A stretch of DNA of 16,930 bases from Gorillibacterium sp. (GTDB taxonomy: Bacteria > Bacillota > Bacilli > Paenibacillales > NBRC-103111), in contig JACMJI010000233.1 in assembly GCA_014380705.1 (NCBI GenBank), positions 1-16,930 on the forward strand. Direction: 5' to 3'. The notes below the pieces were generated by a model. That model did no database searches. It saw only the letters and a program-made list of their open reading frames with translations, and was not told the DNA's origin. Of this stretch, positions 1-7,406 are shown in pieces; the stretch's first letter is position 1; each line of letters starts with the position of its first letter. Made by a program: the position numbers and the translations under genes.

Positions 1-221
1 AGTGAAAATGAGGTCTCAAAAGTCAACTCTGCGATACTTCCGACAGGTCCGTGAAGTGCCTTACCGGAACGCCAGCCACCTTGACGATCGATATAAAAGG
101 GATGTATTTCATATTTGGAATGATTAAATGCTTTGATAACAGCAAGAGCTGTTTGCAGGGAAACGTCATGCTCCCCTGACCGCCCTCCGTACACGAGCCC
201 TACCCGAACCTTATTTGTCAT
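1..221 (-). CDS. ddl: D-alanine--D-alanine ligase, N-terminal fragment (runs off the window)
   Basis: This is the 5' part of a cytoplasmic ATP-grasp ligase that joins two D-alanines for peptidoglycan precursor synthesis. Only the first 73 codons are inside the window; the gene continues beyond base 1. The visible N-terminus reads MTNKVRVGLVYGGRSGEHDV and continues with SLQTALAVIKAF, the typical Ddl start with a glycine-rich GGRSGEH segment and a VSLQTA helix. The ATG at 221 has AGGAGG about 8 bases upstream on the minus strand, so the start is secure. It lies 58 bp downstream of the amidase gene on the same strand and may be co-transcribed with it. The ATP-binding and catalytic domains are not visible, so this cannot be assigned to a DdlA or DdlB subtype. 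Confidence 0.9.
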   Translation of the reverse strand, partial: MTNKVRVGLVYGGRSGEHDVSLQTALAVIKAFNHSKYEIHPFYIDRQGGWRSGKALHGPVGSIAELTFETSFS

Positions 222-279
222 GGAAACCTCCTGGTTATGTATTCATGCTGCATATTAGAGCATAGGTCCAATGCGCAGA

Positions 280-1299
280 TTAATGTAGGGAATCATTGAT
301 ATGAAAAAAACGGTATTGCGTATTCTCTGTCCACGCGTAGGAGTCCCTGTAATCCCAATAACGATGCTTACTGCTCACAGTGTGTGCGTTTACAAGAGGC
401 ATGCCATTTCCATCCATTGCGGTTACTACAGTGCTATGACCATAATGCCCGTTGCCATTCCAACTGTAGCTAATAACATCCCCCTCCAACAACTGTTGAG
501 GAGAATTTACCAATTTAGCTTGAAGTCCTTGCCGGCTATTGGATAGAAATCGTCTTAGGCTGTCTGCAACAGCCCAACTATAGCTCCAAAGCTCCCGGTT
601 TCCGCTTTTACCGCGGTACCACCAACCCGTTCCTCTTTTATTAGTATAGTTCATCGGTGCCCCGCCTGCAAAGATGCACTGGGATACATAATTCGAGCAA
701 TCCACGGCAAATTCAAGATAAGCCGGGTTACCCGCCTCCCACCAAAGGTCAGCATAAGCAGCAGCACGCTTACGGTCGTAGGGAATTGCACGAAAAAGCG
801 GTGTGGACCTCCCAACCTTTTCATCTAATAATGGAATGGACAGGTTACCAATAGTTGGAAGCAGTTTAGTCTCTGCTGGTAATTCCGCAGCATCGAGTTC
901 ATAGGACCCCTCACCAAACACGCCAACGGGCTCTCGTGGGTGGATCGCGGTAATTGCCCATTGTCCACGCCGGGAAACCAAAATAATCGTCTCTACTTCT
1001 TTCTTCTCTTCTTTATGAAATTGTCCATTGCACTTGTAATCAAAACCACTATGTAGTCCAATATCCACGACCAACCCATTACCGAAGCCACGCGCACTGA
1101 GGATACGCAGTCTTGATTCCCGGCGGATAGGCTCAAGTCTCCGCTGCCGATGAAGCGCTGCAAGTCTTGCCATGCGATTCTTTTGCATTAAATGATAAGG
1201 GTCGTCTTCTATATAGGAAGCAACGTTTCCCGGGTCATATTGGGCCTCCATCTGATTCCGGGCATAGGCATACTCATAGACAAGGGTTTTCCAGTCCAT
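280..1299 (-). CDS. Putative amidase-domain (Amidase_6, papain-like) protein
   Basis: This 339-residue protein has a C-terminal putative amidase domain of the Amidase_6/NlpC-P60-like type. Around residues 173-211 it has a YDRKRAAAYADLWW segment followed by DCSNYVSQCIFAGG, in which C201 is the likely nucleophile. GHYGHSTVV (H288) and NAHT (H306) follow and would supply catalytic histidines. Known members are thought to cut peptide or amide bonds, often in the cell wall, but the substrate here is unknown. The first ~165 residues resemble nothing I recognise and are rich in Arg and Lys. I see no signal peptide or membrane segment at the N-terminus, which is odd for a wall enzyme. The start at 1299 has GGAGG 9 bases upstream. 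It is divergent from acnA and reads toward ddl, 58 bp away; the ddl neighbourhood suits a wall-related role, but that is inference. Confidence 0.8.
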   Translation of the reverse strand: MDWKTLVYEYAYARNQMEAQYDPGNVASYIEDDPYHLMQKNRMARLAALHRQRRLEPIRRESRLRILSARGFGNGLVVDIGLHSGFDYKCNGQFHKEEKKEVETIILVSRRGQWAITAIHPREPVGVFGEGSYELDAAELPAETKLLPTIGNLSIPLLDEKVGRSTPLFRAIPYDRKRAAAYADLWWEAGNPAYLEFAVDCSNYVSQCIFAGGAPMNYTNKRGTGWWYRGKSGNRELWSYSWAVADSLRRFLSNSRQGLQAKLVNSPQQLLEGDVISYSWNGNGHYGHSTVVTAMDGNGMPLVNAHTVSSKHRYWDYRDSYAWTENTQYRFFHINDSLH

Positions 1300-1394
1300 T
1301 GCAACATCCCTCCAATTAGGGATACTATATGTGACCGAAAGTTGAAAGATGTTTTCACGGCTTAGAAATCGTTAGGATTTGGGGTAAAAGAGGG

Positions 1395-1423
1395 TTTACG
1401 AAGGGTAAAAAAATCAGTATACT
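1395..1423 (+). promoter_or_regulatory. Predicted sigma-A promoter of acnA
   Basis: The -35 box TTTACG (1395-1400) and the -10 box TATACT (1418-1423) are separated by exactly 17 bp. Transcription would start near 1430, leaving a leader of about 85 nt. An 8-bp palindrome ATAATTAT (1434-1441) sits at the expected start site and could be part of a regulator site; CcpC acts on ATAA/TTAT boxes at citB in Bacillus subtilis, but the spacing here is not the CcpC one, so that link is weak. Confidence 0.6.
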
Positions 1424-1449
1424 TATGGTGACGATAATTATGAAATAGA

Positions 1450-1466
1450 GTTTCATCAAGTGAAAC
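1450..1466. promoter_or_regulatory. Inverted repeat GTTTCA-N5-TGAAAC in the acnA leader
   Basis: The arms GTTTCA (1450-1455) and TGAAAC (1461-1466) are perfect 6-bp inverted repeats around TCAAG. They lie about 20 bases downstream of the predicted transcription start and upstream of the AGGAGG. The same arms with the same 5-base gap occur at 8170-8186 in front of the IclR-family regulator gene, which makes an operator likely. Which protein binds is inference. Confidence 0.5.
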
Positions 1467-1514
1467 AAATCGGTGCTTTATTTTATTTCTCACCTTACAT
1501 TAGGAGGTCTTTTT

Positions 1515-4250
1515 ATGGCACGTAAAGATCATTTTAGCGTTAAAAGCAGTTTGAAATCGGGTGGGCAGGACTACGTCTATTACAGTTTGAAAAAACTGGA
1601 TGAAAGAGGGTTTGGCAACATTGACCAGCTCCCTTTTTCCATAAAGGTACTTCTCGAAGCGGCTGTTCGCCAGTTTGATGGCAGAGCCATTACGAATGAT
1701 CACGTGAAACAAATCGCAGGCTGGGCAGAGAATAGAGACGCAAACAAGGAGATCCCTTTTATTCCCGCACGGATCGTCCTTCAGGATTTCACGGGTGTAC
1801 CTGTTGTTGCGGATCTCGCTGCTATGCGTTCAACGATGAGCAGAATGGGTGGAGATCCAAAGCGGATTAACCCGCTTGTCCCCGTCGATTTGGTCATCGA
1901 CCACTCTGTGATGGTGGATCAATATGGCTCCAAGGAAGCGCTGGCCTACAACGAGGCCATTGAATTTGAGCGGAATGAAGAGCGATACCGTTTTCTGCGC
2001 TGGGCTCAAACGGCTTTTAATAACTTTCGCGCCGTCCCCCCGGATACCGGTATTGTTCACCAAGTTAACTTGGAGTATCTAGCCTCAGTAGCGGCAACCA
2101 GGGTTGTTGATGGTGAAGTTGAGGTCTTCCCCGATTCCCTCGTCGGAACCGATTCCCACACAACGATGATCAATGGTCTTGGGGTTGTCGGCTGGGGGGT
2201 AGGCGGAATAGAAGCGGAAGCCGGAATGCTCGGCCAACCTCTTTATTTCCTCACGCCTGAGGTGATTGGATTCAAACTGACAGGAAGCTTATATGAAGGC
2301 TCTACCGCTACTGATCTTGCGCTAACAATCACCCAAATTCTTCGCAAAAAAGGTGTCGTGGGCAAATTCGTCGAATACTTCGGACCCGGGCTTGATAATC
2401 TCAGCCTATCCGATCGAGCAACCGTCGCCAACATGGCGCCAGAGTATGGGGCAACGATGGGCTTTTTCCCTGTAGACGTAGAAACCCTTAAGTACTTGCG
2501 CAGTACCGGACGCAGTGAGGAACAGGTCGCCTTGGTCGAAGCTTACTACAAGGCCCAAGGCATGTTCCGTGAGCCGGATATGAAGGACCCCGTTTATTCC
2601 GAATATATTGAATTTGACCTTTCTACGGTTGTGCCTAGCTTAGCTGGACCTAAACGTCCACAGGATCGGGTAGAATTAACCCATATGAAGGAAGCCTTTA
2701 ACTCTATCATCCATACCCCAATTGACAAGGGCGGATATGGTTTAAACGAGGAAGATGTTAACAGAGAAATTGAAATCGCTCACCCGAATGGCAAGAGCAG
2801 CACCTTAAAGACCGGTGCCGTCGTTATCGCTGCCATTACCAGCTGTACCAATACCTCAAACCCAAGTGTGATGCTCGGAGCAGGTCTTGTGGCCAAGAAG
2901 GCTGTCGAACGCGGGTTGGTGAAGCCTGATTACGTAAAGGGCAGCCTTACCCCAGGATCTCTGGTTGTGACGGAGTACCTTAAAAAAGCTGGACTTCTTG
3001 ATGCGCTAGAAACACTAGGCTTCCATGTAGTGGGATATGGCTGTGCAACATGCATCGGCAACAGCGGCCCCCTGCCGGATGAGGTTTCGCAAGCGATTAT
3101 CGACAATGACATGACGGTGGCTTCTGTGCTTTCAGGCAACCGTAACTTTGAAGGCAGGATTCATCCGCATGTTAAAGCCAACTACTTGGCTTCTCCACCG
3201 CTCGTTGTCGCCTATGCTTTAGCAGGTACGGTTAATATCGATCTAAGCAAAGACCCAATTGGCTTCGGTACCGATGGGGAGCCTGTTTATCTGAAGGACA
3301 TCTGGCCTTCCTCCCAGGAAATCGCTGAAGCGACACGGGCCTCGGTCAGCCCGGCGATGTTCCATGAGAAGTACAAGGATATATTCACGGCTAACAAACG
3401 TTGGAATGAGCTCGCCATCCCCATGGGTGAGTTATATGAATGGGACGATAGCTCGACCTACATTCAAGAACCGCCTTTCTTCTCAGGGTTAAGCGAGGAA
3501 CCTGCCGATATCACTGGCTTTGAGGGCATGAAGGTCCTTGCCCAGCTTGTGGATTCGGTTACGACCGACCATATTTCACCTGCCGGCAGCATTAAGGCCG
3601 ACAGTCCTGCAGGCTTCTACCTGCAAGAGCATGGCGTCAAGCAAAAAGACTTTAACTCCTACGGCTCTCGCCGGGGCAACCATCTGGTCATGATGCGCGG
3701 AACCTTCGCCAATATCCGTATTCGCAATGCCGTTGCACCAGGTACGGAAGGCGGCGTCACGACTTACCTGCCTACAGGAGAAGTGATGTCTATCTATGAT
3801 GCCTCAATGAAATACCAGGAGCAGGGCACGCCATTGATCGTTCTGGCTGGGAAGGAATACGGCACAGGCAGCTCCCGGGACTGGGCAGCCAAGGGCACCT
3901 TTCTCCTTGGCGTGAAAGCTGTAATTGCCGAGAGCTATGAGCGGATTCACCGCTCCAATCTAGTCGGCATGGGCGTTCTGCCCTTGCAGTTCTCCGAAGG
4001 CTTCGGCTGGCAGACACTGGGGTTCACCGGCACAGAAACCTTCCAGATTGTCGGACTCGACAATTCGGTACAGCCAGGTCAAAAGCTTCGGATTACCGTA
4101 ACGCGTGAAGATGGCTCCGGCTTCGACTTCGAAGCGCTCGTACGCCTCGACAGCATGGTCGAGGTGGATTATTATCGCAACGGCGGCATCCTGCAGACGG
4201 TGCTGCGTCAGATGGCCGAGCAGACCAAGCAGCTTGAGCAGCAAGCGTAA
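1515..4250 (+). CDS. acnA: Aconitate hydratase (CitB/AcnA type)
   Basis: This is the monomeric 4Fe-4S aconitase of the TCA cycle, converting citrate to isocitrate in the cytoplasm. The three cluster cysteines are C444 (SCTNTSNP) and C510/C513 ([13 protein letters not shown]), with the spacing usual for the family. The C-terminal swivel domain carries the [16 protein letters not shown] active-site loop and [18 protein letters not shown]. At 911 residues it matches the CitB length. I chose the ATG at 1515 because AGGAGG lies 7 bases upstream (1502-1507); an in-frame ATG at 1473 would add 14 residues without a good site. Homologues that lose the cluster can act as RNA-binding regulators, which is of interest because a folded repeat lies behind this gene; no link is shown. 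The gene has its own promoter (1395-1423) and a leader inverted repeat. Confidence 0.97.
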   Translation: MARKDHFSVKSSLKSGGQDYVYYSLKKLDERGFGNIDQLPFSIKVLLEAAVRQFDGRAITNDHVKQIAGWAENRDANKEIPFIPARIVLQDFTGVPVVADLAAMRSTMSRMGGDPKRINPLVPVDLVIDHSVMVDQYGSKEALAYNEAIEFERNEERYRFLRWAQTAFNNFRAVPPDTGIVHQVNLEYLASVAATRVVDGEVEVFPDSLVGTDSHTTMINGLGVVGWGVGGIEAEAGMLGQPLYFLTPEVIGFKLTGSLYEGSTATDLALTITQILRKKGVVGKFVEYFGPGLDNLSLSDRATVANMAPEYGATMGFFPVDVETLKYLRSTGRSEEQVALVEAYYKAQGMFREPDMKDPVYSEYIEFDLSTVVPSLAGPKRPQDRVELTHMKEAFNSIIHTPIDKGGYGLNEEDVNREIEIAHPNGKSSTLKTGAVVIAAITSCTNTSNPSVMLGAGLVAKKAVERGLVKPDYVKGSLTPGSLVVTEYLKKAGLLDALETLGFHVVGYGCATCIGNSGPLPDEVSQAIIDNDMTVASVLSGNRNFEGRIHPHVKANYLASPPLVVAYALAGTVNIDLSKDPIGFGTDGEPVYLKDIWPSSQEIAEATRASVSPAMFHEKYKDIFTANKRWNELAIPMGELYEWDDSSTYIQEPPFFSGLSEEPADITGFEGMKVLAQLVDSVTTDHISPAGSIKADSPAGFYLQEHGVKQKDFNSYGSRRGNHLVMMRGTFANIRIRNAVAPGTEGGVTTYLPTGEVMSIYDASMKYQEQGTPLIVLAGKEYGTGSSRDWAAKGTFLLGVKAVIAESYERIHRSNLVGMGVLPLQFSEGFGWQTLGFTGTETFQIVGLDNSVQPGQKLRITVTREDGSGFDFEALVRLDSMVEVDYYRNGGILQTVLRQMAEQTKQLEQQA

Positions 4251-4330
4251 AGAGCGTAAGGCGATGGTGCGGCGTTTCATCTGGCCCATGGCTAAGCATC
4301 TTGCGTAGCTTTGCTACTATCGAACGATTT

Positions 4331-4362
4331 AAAAGGGACCAGAGCTAACTCTGGTCCCTTTA
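4331..4362. terminator. Bidirectional terminator between acnA and the anti-sigma gene
   Basis: A 13-bp perfect stem AAAGGGACCAGAG (4332-4344) / CTCTGGTCCCTTT (4349-4361) closes a 4-base loop CTAA. On the plus strand the stem ends in CTTT. On the minus strand it ends in TTTT, so it can stop both the acnA transcript and the converging sigma/anti-sigma operon. A small extra hairpin GTAGC-TTT-GCTAC lies just before it at 4305-4317. Confidence 0.8.
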
Positions 4363-4532
4363 GGCTGCTTAAGAAACCAGTGACGTTACGAATTTGAATG
4401 TCGGTTTCGGGCGCTCTTGAAATGGCATCCTCTGATTAGGGGAAGGATACGATGCCATTTCAAAGGCGCCGCGTAAACTCTTTACTAGACACTCCAATTC
4501 TCCACTTCAGGTTTCTTAAGCAGCCTTTTTTT
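4363..4532 (+). repeat. Folded intergenic repeat, copy A
   Basis: This is a nested fold-back element. The outer stem is a perfect 16-bp inverted repeat GGCTGCTTAAGAAACC (4363-4378) / GGTTTCTTAAGCAGCC (4510-4525), followed by seven T (4526-4532). The inner stem pairs TTGAAATGGCATC (4417-4429) with GATGCCATTTCAA (4451-4463), extended by GGCGC (4410-4414) / GCGCC (4466-4470). A middle stem, AATTTGAATGTC with GACACTCCAATT, is imperfect. About 145 nt of it recurs behind sodA as copy B. It lies beyond the acnA terminator and its T-run makes the whole structure terminator-like on the plus strand. It could be a structured RNA or a small non-autonomous mobile element; I do not recognise a named family. 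Confidence 0.75.
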
Positions 4533-4575
4533 GTTCAAATACTTCTTCAATTCACCGCGTTAATATGGTATGACG

Positions 4576-5922
4576 TTATTGAAGATTTAATACCCAAGGA
4601 CCTTTAACAACAATCTGCGGCTCCCCGATGTAGAAGGAAATCTCTTTTTGTTCGGGTATGATATCCAACCATTCCATTTCTATCGCCCAAGTCTTCTCAT
4701 TCATTCTGGATCTGTAGGACATGCCTATTCCGTCTTTCGTAAAAAGTTTATAGCTCTGCAGTGTCCTCGGCTTCGTGGCATCAAAATGAACATCTACTTC
4801 TATGCGAACACTTTTTTCATCAATTCGTTCGACTCGATTGAAATTTAGTGGTAATCCGCCAATCGTTCGTGTTACATCGATATCCTGCGAGCCTTGAATA
4901 GGGACGGGAAGGGTAACTTTTTGATGCGGCACCGCCCGATCAATGATCCTAATCGCAGGAACAATGAGTTGGTATTGTTCGACTCCTCCACTTCGATCTT
5001 CAAAAATAAATTCACGTGGTTTGCTAAATCCGTTGTCTTTCAACGGTTCTAGCCTATTACCTTTACTGTCCATGATCTGGAGCTGTTGCCCTTCACTAAT
5101 CGGTTCTTTTCCAAATGAATCGACGATTTGCTCTTCTGGCAACTGAGTAAGCAGGTTTACTTTACGCATGTTTCCGTTGATCGGGGTCACAACACCCGTA
5201 ATACGAATACCGTTTTGGAGATCGCTAGGGCCAAACCCCAGTAAATCGTCAGCTTTCTGCGCTTGGGTTAGCTGGAACGGGCCAATGACGGTTTCACCGA
5301 ATTGAATCCACGTGTTTTCAAGCCCACTTAACAGATCGCTCCCTTCATAGTAATATTCAGCCTGCCATGGTCCCTCCAATCCCCAACTTACAACTCCCTG
5401 CTTAAACTCAACTTTTCCTTGTTCCGTACTAAAGATAATGGTCTTGATAGATACTGCAGATACTTGGTCTCCGCTCAAAGTGATCAGCCCTTTGCCACCT
5501 TCAATTCTTACGCCATCCACCGCAACTTTTCCGTTTACCCCTTCCGTCTCCACTGGTTTTTGCAATACGTAGGTCTGCTGCATCTTATCTTCAATCTGCT
5601 GCACGTATCCCAAGCCTGGAATGAATTGCAGCATTTTTTTAAATTCTGCTCTAACATCCTTGGAGAAAGCTATTGTCGCCGTAAATAGTACAAAGGCAAC
5701 ACATGCAGCAACGAACCACCGCTTTGAGGGAGATCGACGGTTATCTCCTGTCACAGGTTGGGCATCATCTAGTTGGGCAAACGTCCGTTTTTTTATCCGC
5801 TCCCATGCTGCGTCCGCTGGTCCTCCCGTCTCAAAAGGTTCGATGTCATCTAAACCACGCAAGTCTTCTGGATCAAGTTGATCCATCCAATCAAACATTT
5901 TCTTATCCTCTATATCAACCAT
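4576..5922 (-). CDS. Membrane anti-sigma factor (DUF4179-type)
   Basis: This 448-residue protein is probably the anti-sigma partner of the ECF sigma gene directly upstream. The N-terminal ~67 residues are cytoplasmic and acidic (DPEDLRGLDDIEPFETGG), then one membrane helix spans about residues 68-87 (FVAACVAFVLFTATIAFS). The rest should lie outside the cell. Its start, AFSKDVRAEFKKMLQFIPGLGYVQ (around residues 84-107), resembles the DUF4179 region of Bacillales anti-sigma proteins; the later part, ending in a PQIVVKGPWVL tail, resembles DUF5643-like beta domains. The ATG at 5922 overlaps the 3' end of the sigma gene by 8 bases, indicating translational coupling. By analogy it holds the sigma factor inactive at the membrane until a surface stress is sensed. 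The signal is unknown. The family assignment rests on memory of the pattern. Confidence 0.8.
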   Translation of the reverse strand: MVDIEDKKMFDWMDQLDPEDLRGLDDIEPFETGGPADAAWERIKKRTFAQLDDAQPVTGDNRRSPSKRWFVAACVAFVLFTATIAFSKDVRAEFKKMLQFIPGLGYVQQIEDKMQQTYVLQKPVETEGVNGKVAVDGVRIEGGKGLITLSGDQVSAVSIKTIIFSTEQGKVEFKQGVVSWGLEGPWQAEYYYEGSDLLSGLENTWIQFGETVIGPFQLTQAQKADDLLGFGPSDLQNGIRITGVVTPINGNMRKVNLLTQLPEEQIVDSFGKEPISEGQQLQIMDSKGNRLEPLKDNGFSKPREFIFEDRSGGVEQYQLIVPAIRIIDRAVPHQKVTLPVPIQGSQDIDVTRTIGGLPLNFNRVERIDEKSVRIEVDVHFDATKPRTLQSYKLFTKDGIGMSYRSRMNEKTWAIEMEWLDIIPEQKEISFYIGEPQIVVKGPWVLNLQ

Positions 5923-6478
5923 AGGTTATATCCGACCTCCGTTCACTACGTTGGCTCTTGAAAATTTTACGTGCTCGGTAAAGTCGATTCTCTACCGCTT
6001 TGATGGTCATTCCCAGACCTATTGAAATTTGTTCTACTGATTCGTAATAAAAATACCGTTTGTAGAAAATGGTCCGATCGGGTTCTGTCAGCGCATTTAC
6101 CCGTGCTATCATTTCCATAGAGGCTTCCTTAGAAATGACTATTTCCTCCAGACTCTCTCCAATGGTCGACCTATCTTTGAGTTCTTCCTCCCCTTGACGT
6201 CTCAGCAGCTTTCGCCGAGCATCTAGCGCCATGTATTTAGTGAGTAGTAGAATCCATGTTTTTAACGACCCTTTTTCCATATCATAATGATCAATACGCC
6301 TCCAAGCGGCCAGAAAAACATCACTGACGCACTCTTCTATATCTTCAGTTCGACCTGCCCCCGCTATAATCCGATTAACAAGTCCGTAAACGCTGTTGCC
6401 ATACATACCCATTAATTGTTCAAGAGCCGATGGGTTTCGGCTTCTTAAGGCGTTTATCAAGTTTATATCTACTTCCAC
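5915..6478 (-). CDS. ECF-type RNA polymerase sigma factor
   Basis: This 187-residue sigma-70-family protein has the two ECF domains only. Region 2 (about residues 20-92) includes DIEECVSDVFLAAWRRI and the core-binding/-10 helix SLKTWILLLTKYMALDARRK. Region 4 (about 123-172) includes LTEPDRTIFYKRYFYYESVEQISIGLGMTIKAVENRLYRARK, a typical -35-binding helix-turn-helix. It starts with GTG at 6478, preceded by GGAAGGGAAG. The stop lies inside the start of the anti-sigma gene, so the two form an operon. I could not identify a convincing ECF-type auto-regulated promoter upstream; the leader instead holds duplicated hairpin-tail units (6545-6632). The subgroup and the stress sensed are not determined. 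Confidence 0.92.
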   Translation of the reverse strand: MEVDINLINALRSRNPSALEQLMGMYGNSVYGLVNRIIAGAGRTEDIEECVSDVFLAAWRRIDHYDMEKGSLKTWILLLTKYMALDARRKLLRRQGEEELKDRSTIGESLEEIVISKEASMEMIARVNALTEPDRTIFYKRYFYYESVEQISIGLGMTIKAVENRLYRARKIFKSQRSERRSDITYG

Positions 6479-6544
6479 TCGTTTTCTTCCCTTCCGCCTT
6501 TGTATGATCTTTCTATGTAATACTACGTCACGGAAAACACAAAC

Positions 6545-6621
6545 CCCTCAAATAGGATTGAAAAACCGCTTTGGGAAAACGCAACCCTCAAATAGAACAT
6601 GAAAAACCGCTTTGGGAAAAC
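6545..6621 (-). repeat. Two tandem ~37-nt units in the leader of the sigma gene
   Basis: On the plus strand CCCTCAAATAG occurs at 6545-6555 and 6585-6595, and a 22-nt block ending in CCGCTTTGGGAAAAC follows each (6559-6580 and 6600-6621). The offset is 40-41 bases. On the minus strand, which is the sense of the sigma operon, each unit reads CCCAAAGCGGT followed by a run of T. This is a tandem duplication of a terminator-like half. Confidence 0.8.
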
Positions 6622-6632
6622 ACCCAAGCGGT
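6602..6632 (-). terminator. Minus-strand hairpin with T-run upstream of the sigma gene
   Basis: Read on the minus strand, ACCGCTTGGG (6632-6623), a 6-base loop, CCCAAAGCGGT (6616-6606, one bulged base) and then TTTTT (6606-6602) make an intrinsic terminator. It could stop read-through from iclR or act as an attenuator in a sigma-operon leader. A second CCCAAAGCGGT-TTTTT (6575-6561) could pair with the same 5' arm instead. Confidence 0.55.
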
Positions 6633-6770
6633 CCTCCTCGTTGTGCTGTCAGTGTTCTAGCTTCCTCTAGACAGACTTTCCCTTTTACTCAAAGCAATTA
6701 CAGATTTATGGCTCCTTTGAATAGGTTGCTAGTCGGATCCTCCATAAAACCTCACTGACTTACACCTATC

Positions 6771-6952
6771 TAACGGCGCCCACAGCTGCTATTTGCATGA
6801 AACTGTGCTTTTTCAAATTCTAACGGAACTCTGAGACCTTATTAGGTGTAAAATGCCTCTAATTCCTATAAAAAGTGAAAATAAGCGCGGCTACAGCCGT
6901 TAAAGTACAGAACATGCCTTTATCCGCCAAATAAGGTCTGTGACCGCCGTTA
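6771..6952. repeat. Mirror-symmetric array of four TAACGG-N13-TATT units
   Basis: Two plus-strand units start at 6771 and 6821. Two minus-strand units start at 6902 and 6952. Each begins TAACGG and has TATT[T/A] 13 bases later. The spacing within each pair is exactly 50 bp, and both the inner and outer pairs are centred on 6861.5. The outer units also share CACAG in register. The design is that of a small palindromic intergenic element rather than chance. From memory, Paenibacillus genomes carry similar TAACGG...CTTATTT repeats, but I cannot verify this here. Confidence 0.7.
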
Positions 6953-7061
6953 GTGCTCTACGTTACGGGGGTAGACCTGGCTCCTAGCCGTAATCTTCTT
7001 TGTTAGGATTGAAATAGATGGAAAATGCATGTTAATTTGAACCGTGACAACGTTCCAAGTC

Positions 7062-7201
7062 ATTATAAATGGATTTATCCCGTTATTTTGGGGATTTTCT
7101 GTTCAATTAGAAGAAATCATCTGAAATGTAGAGTGAAAGACTGTTATTTATAGGTTTATGGCGTTTTCTCAGCATTTTAACGGGAAATATCCATTTATTA
7201 T
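7062..7201. repeat. 140-bp segment bounded by imperfect 24-bp inverted repeats
   Basis: TAACGGGAAATATCCATTTA plus TTAT at 7178-7201 matches the reverse complement of 7062-7085 at 21 of 24 positions. The repeats start with TAACGG but here point outward, opposite to the 6771-6952 array. The 92 bp between them contain no open reading frame. Structure and size are those of a miniature inverted-repeat element or a long hairpin. Confidence 0.6.
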
Positions 7202-7289
7202 TCTGCCGCTAAACGAAACAAGAAGAGCTACTGTCTAATACGAGCGAAATGGTGCCAACTTCAGCAGCTATAAACTGAAAACCAAATCA

Positions 7290-7365
7290 AACCACCAAAC
7301 TTATAAAATCTTTTTGTTTACAAAGGGTAACCACCAAACTTATATATTCTTTATGTTTACAAAGG
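7290..7365. repeat. Tandem 37-bp direct repeat
   Basis: The two copies, 7290-7326 and 7329-7365, match at 34 of 37 positions and are separated by GT. Each begins AACCACCAAACTTATA and ends GTTTACAAAGG. The second copy runs into the stem of the iclR terminator. No coding sequence overlaps them. Confidence 0.85.
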
Positions 7366-7395
7366 ACTGTCACGGTTAAACCCGACAGTCCTTTT
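7361..7395. terminator. Terminator downstream of iclR
   Basis: An 11-bp perfect stem AAAGGACTGTC (7361-7371) / GACAGTCCTTT (7384-7394) with a 12-base loop lies 12 bp beyond the iclR stop. The T-tail is clear on the plus strand (TTTTATATT) and poor on the minus strand (TTTGTAAAC), so efficiency for iclR itself is uncertain. Confidence 0.6.
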
Positions 7396-7406
7396 ATATT
7401 ATATGA

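Larger units (their letters stand above)
6633..7289. other. Gene-free stretch between the sigma operon and iclR
   Basis: No open reading frame with a start site and recognisable protein is present on either strand. The stretch contains the TAACGG array (6771-6952), a TTACGG/CCGTAA inverted pair (6963-6968 and 6988-6993), and a pair of 24-bp inverted repeats bounding 7062-7201. The part from 6633 to 6770 shows nothing I can name. It is likely a region where small repeats have accumulated. Confidence 0.6.

Noticed and set aside
1473..1514. Upstream in-frame ATG extending acnA by 14 residues
   Set aside because: It has no ribosome binding site and would place the leader AGGAGG inside the gene; the extension lacks family resemblance.
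3960..4308. Overlapping open frames on both strands at the 3' end of acnA
   Set aside because: They are shadows produced by the GC-rich codons of acnA; none has a start site or recognisable protein.
4379..4384. CAGTGA near the start of copy A, resembling the CAGUGN loop of an iron-responsive element bound by aconitase
   Set aside because: The flanking bases give only a 3-bp stem, there is no bulged C at the right distance, and copy B has no CAGTG at that position.
6545..7365. Could the repeats in the sigma-iclR gap be a CRISPR array?
   Set aside because: Repeat units differ in sequence and length, spacers are not uniform, two families are inverted, and no cas gene is present.
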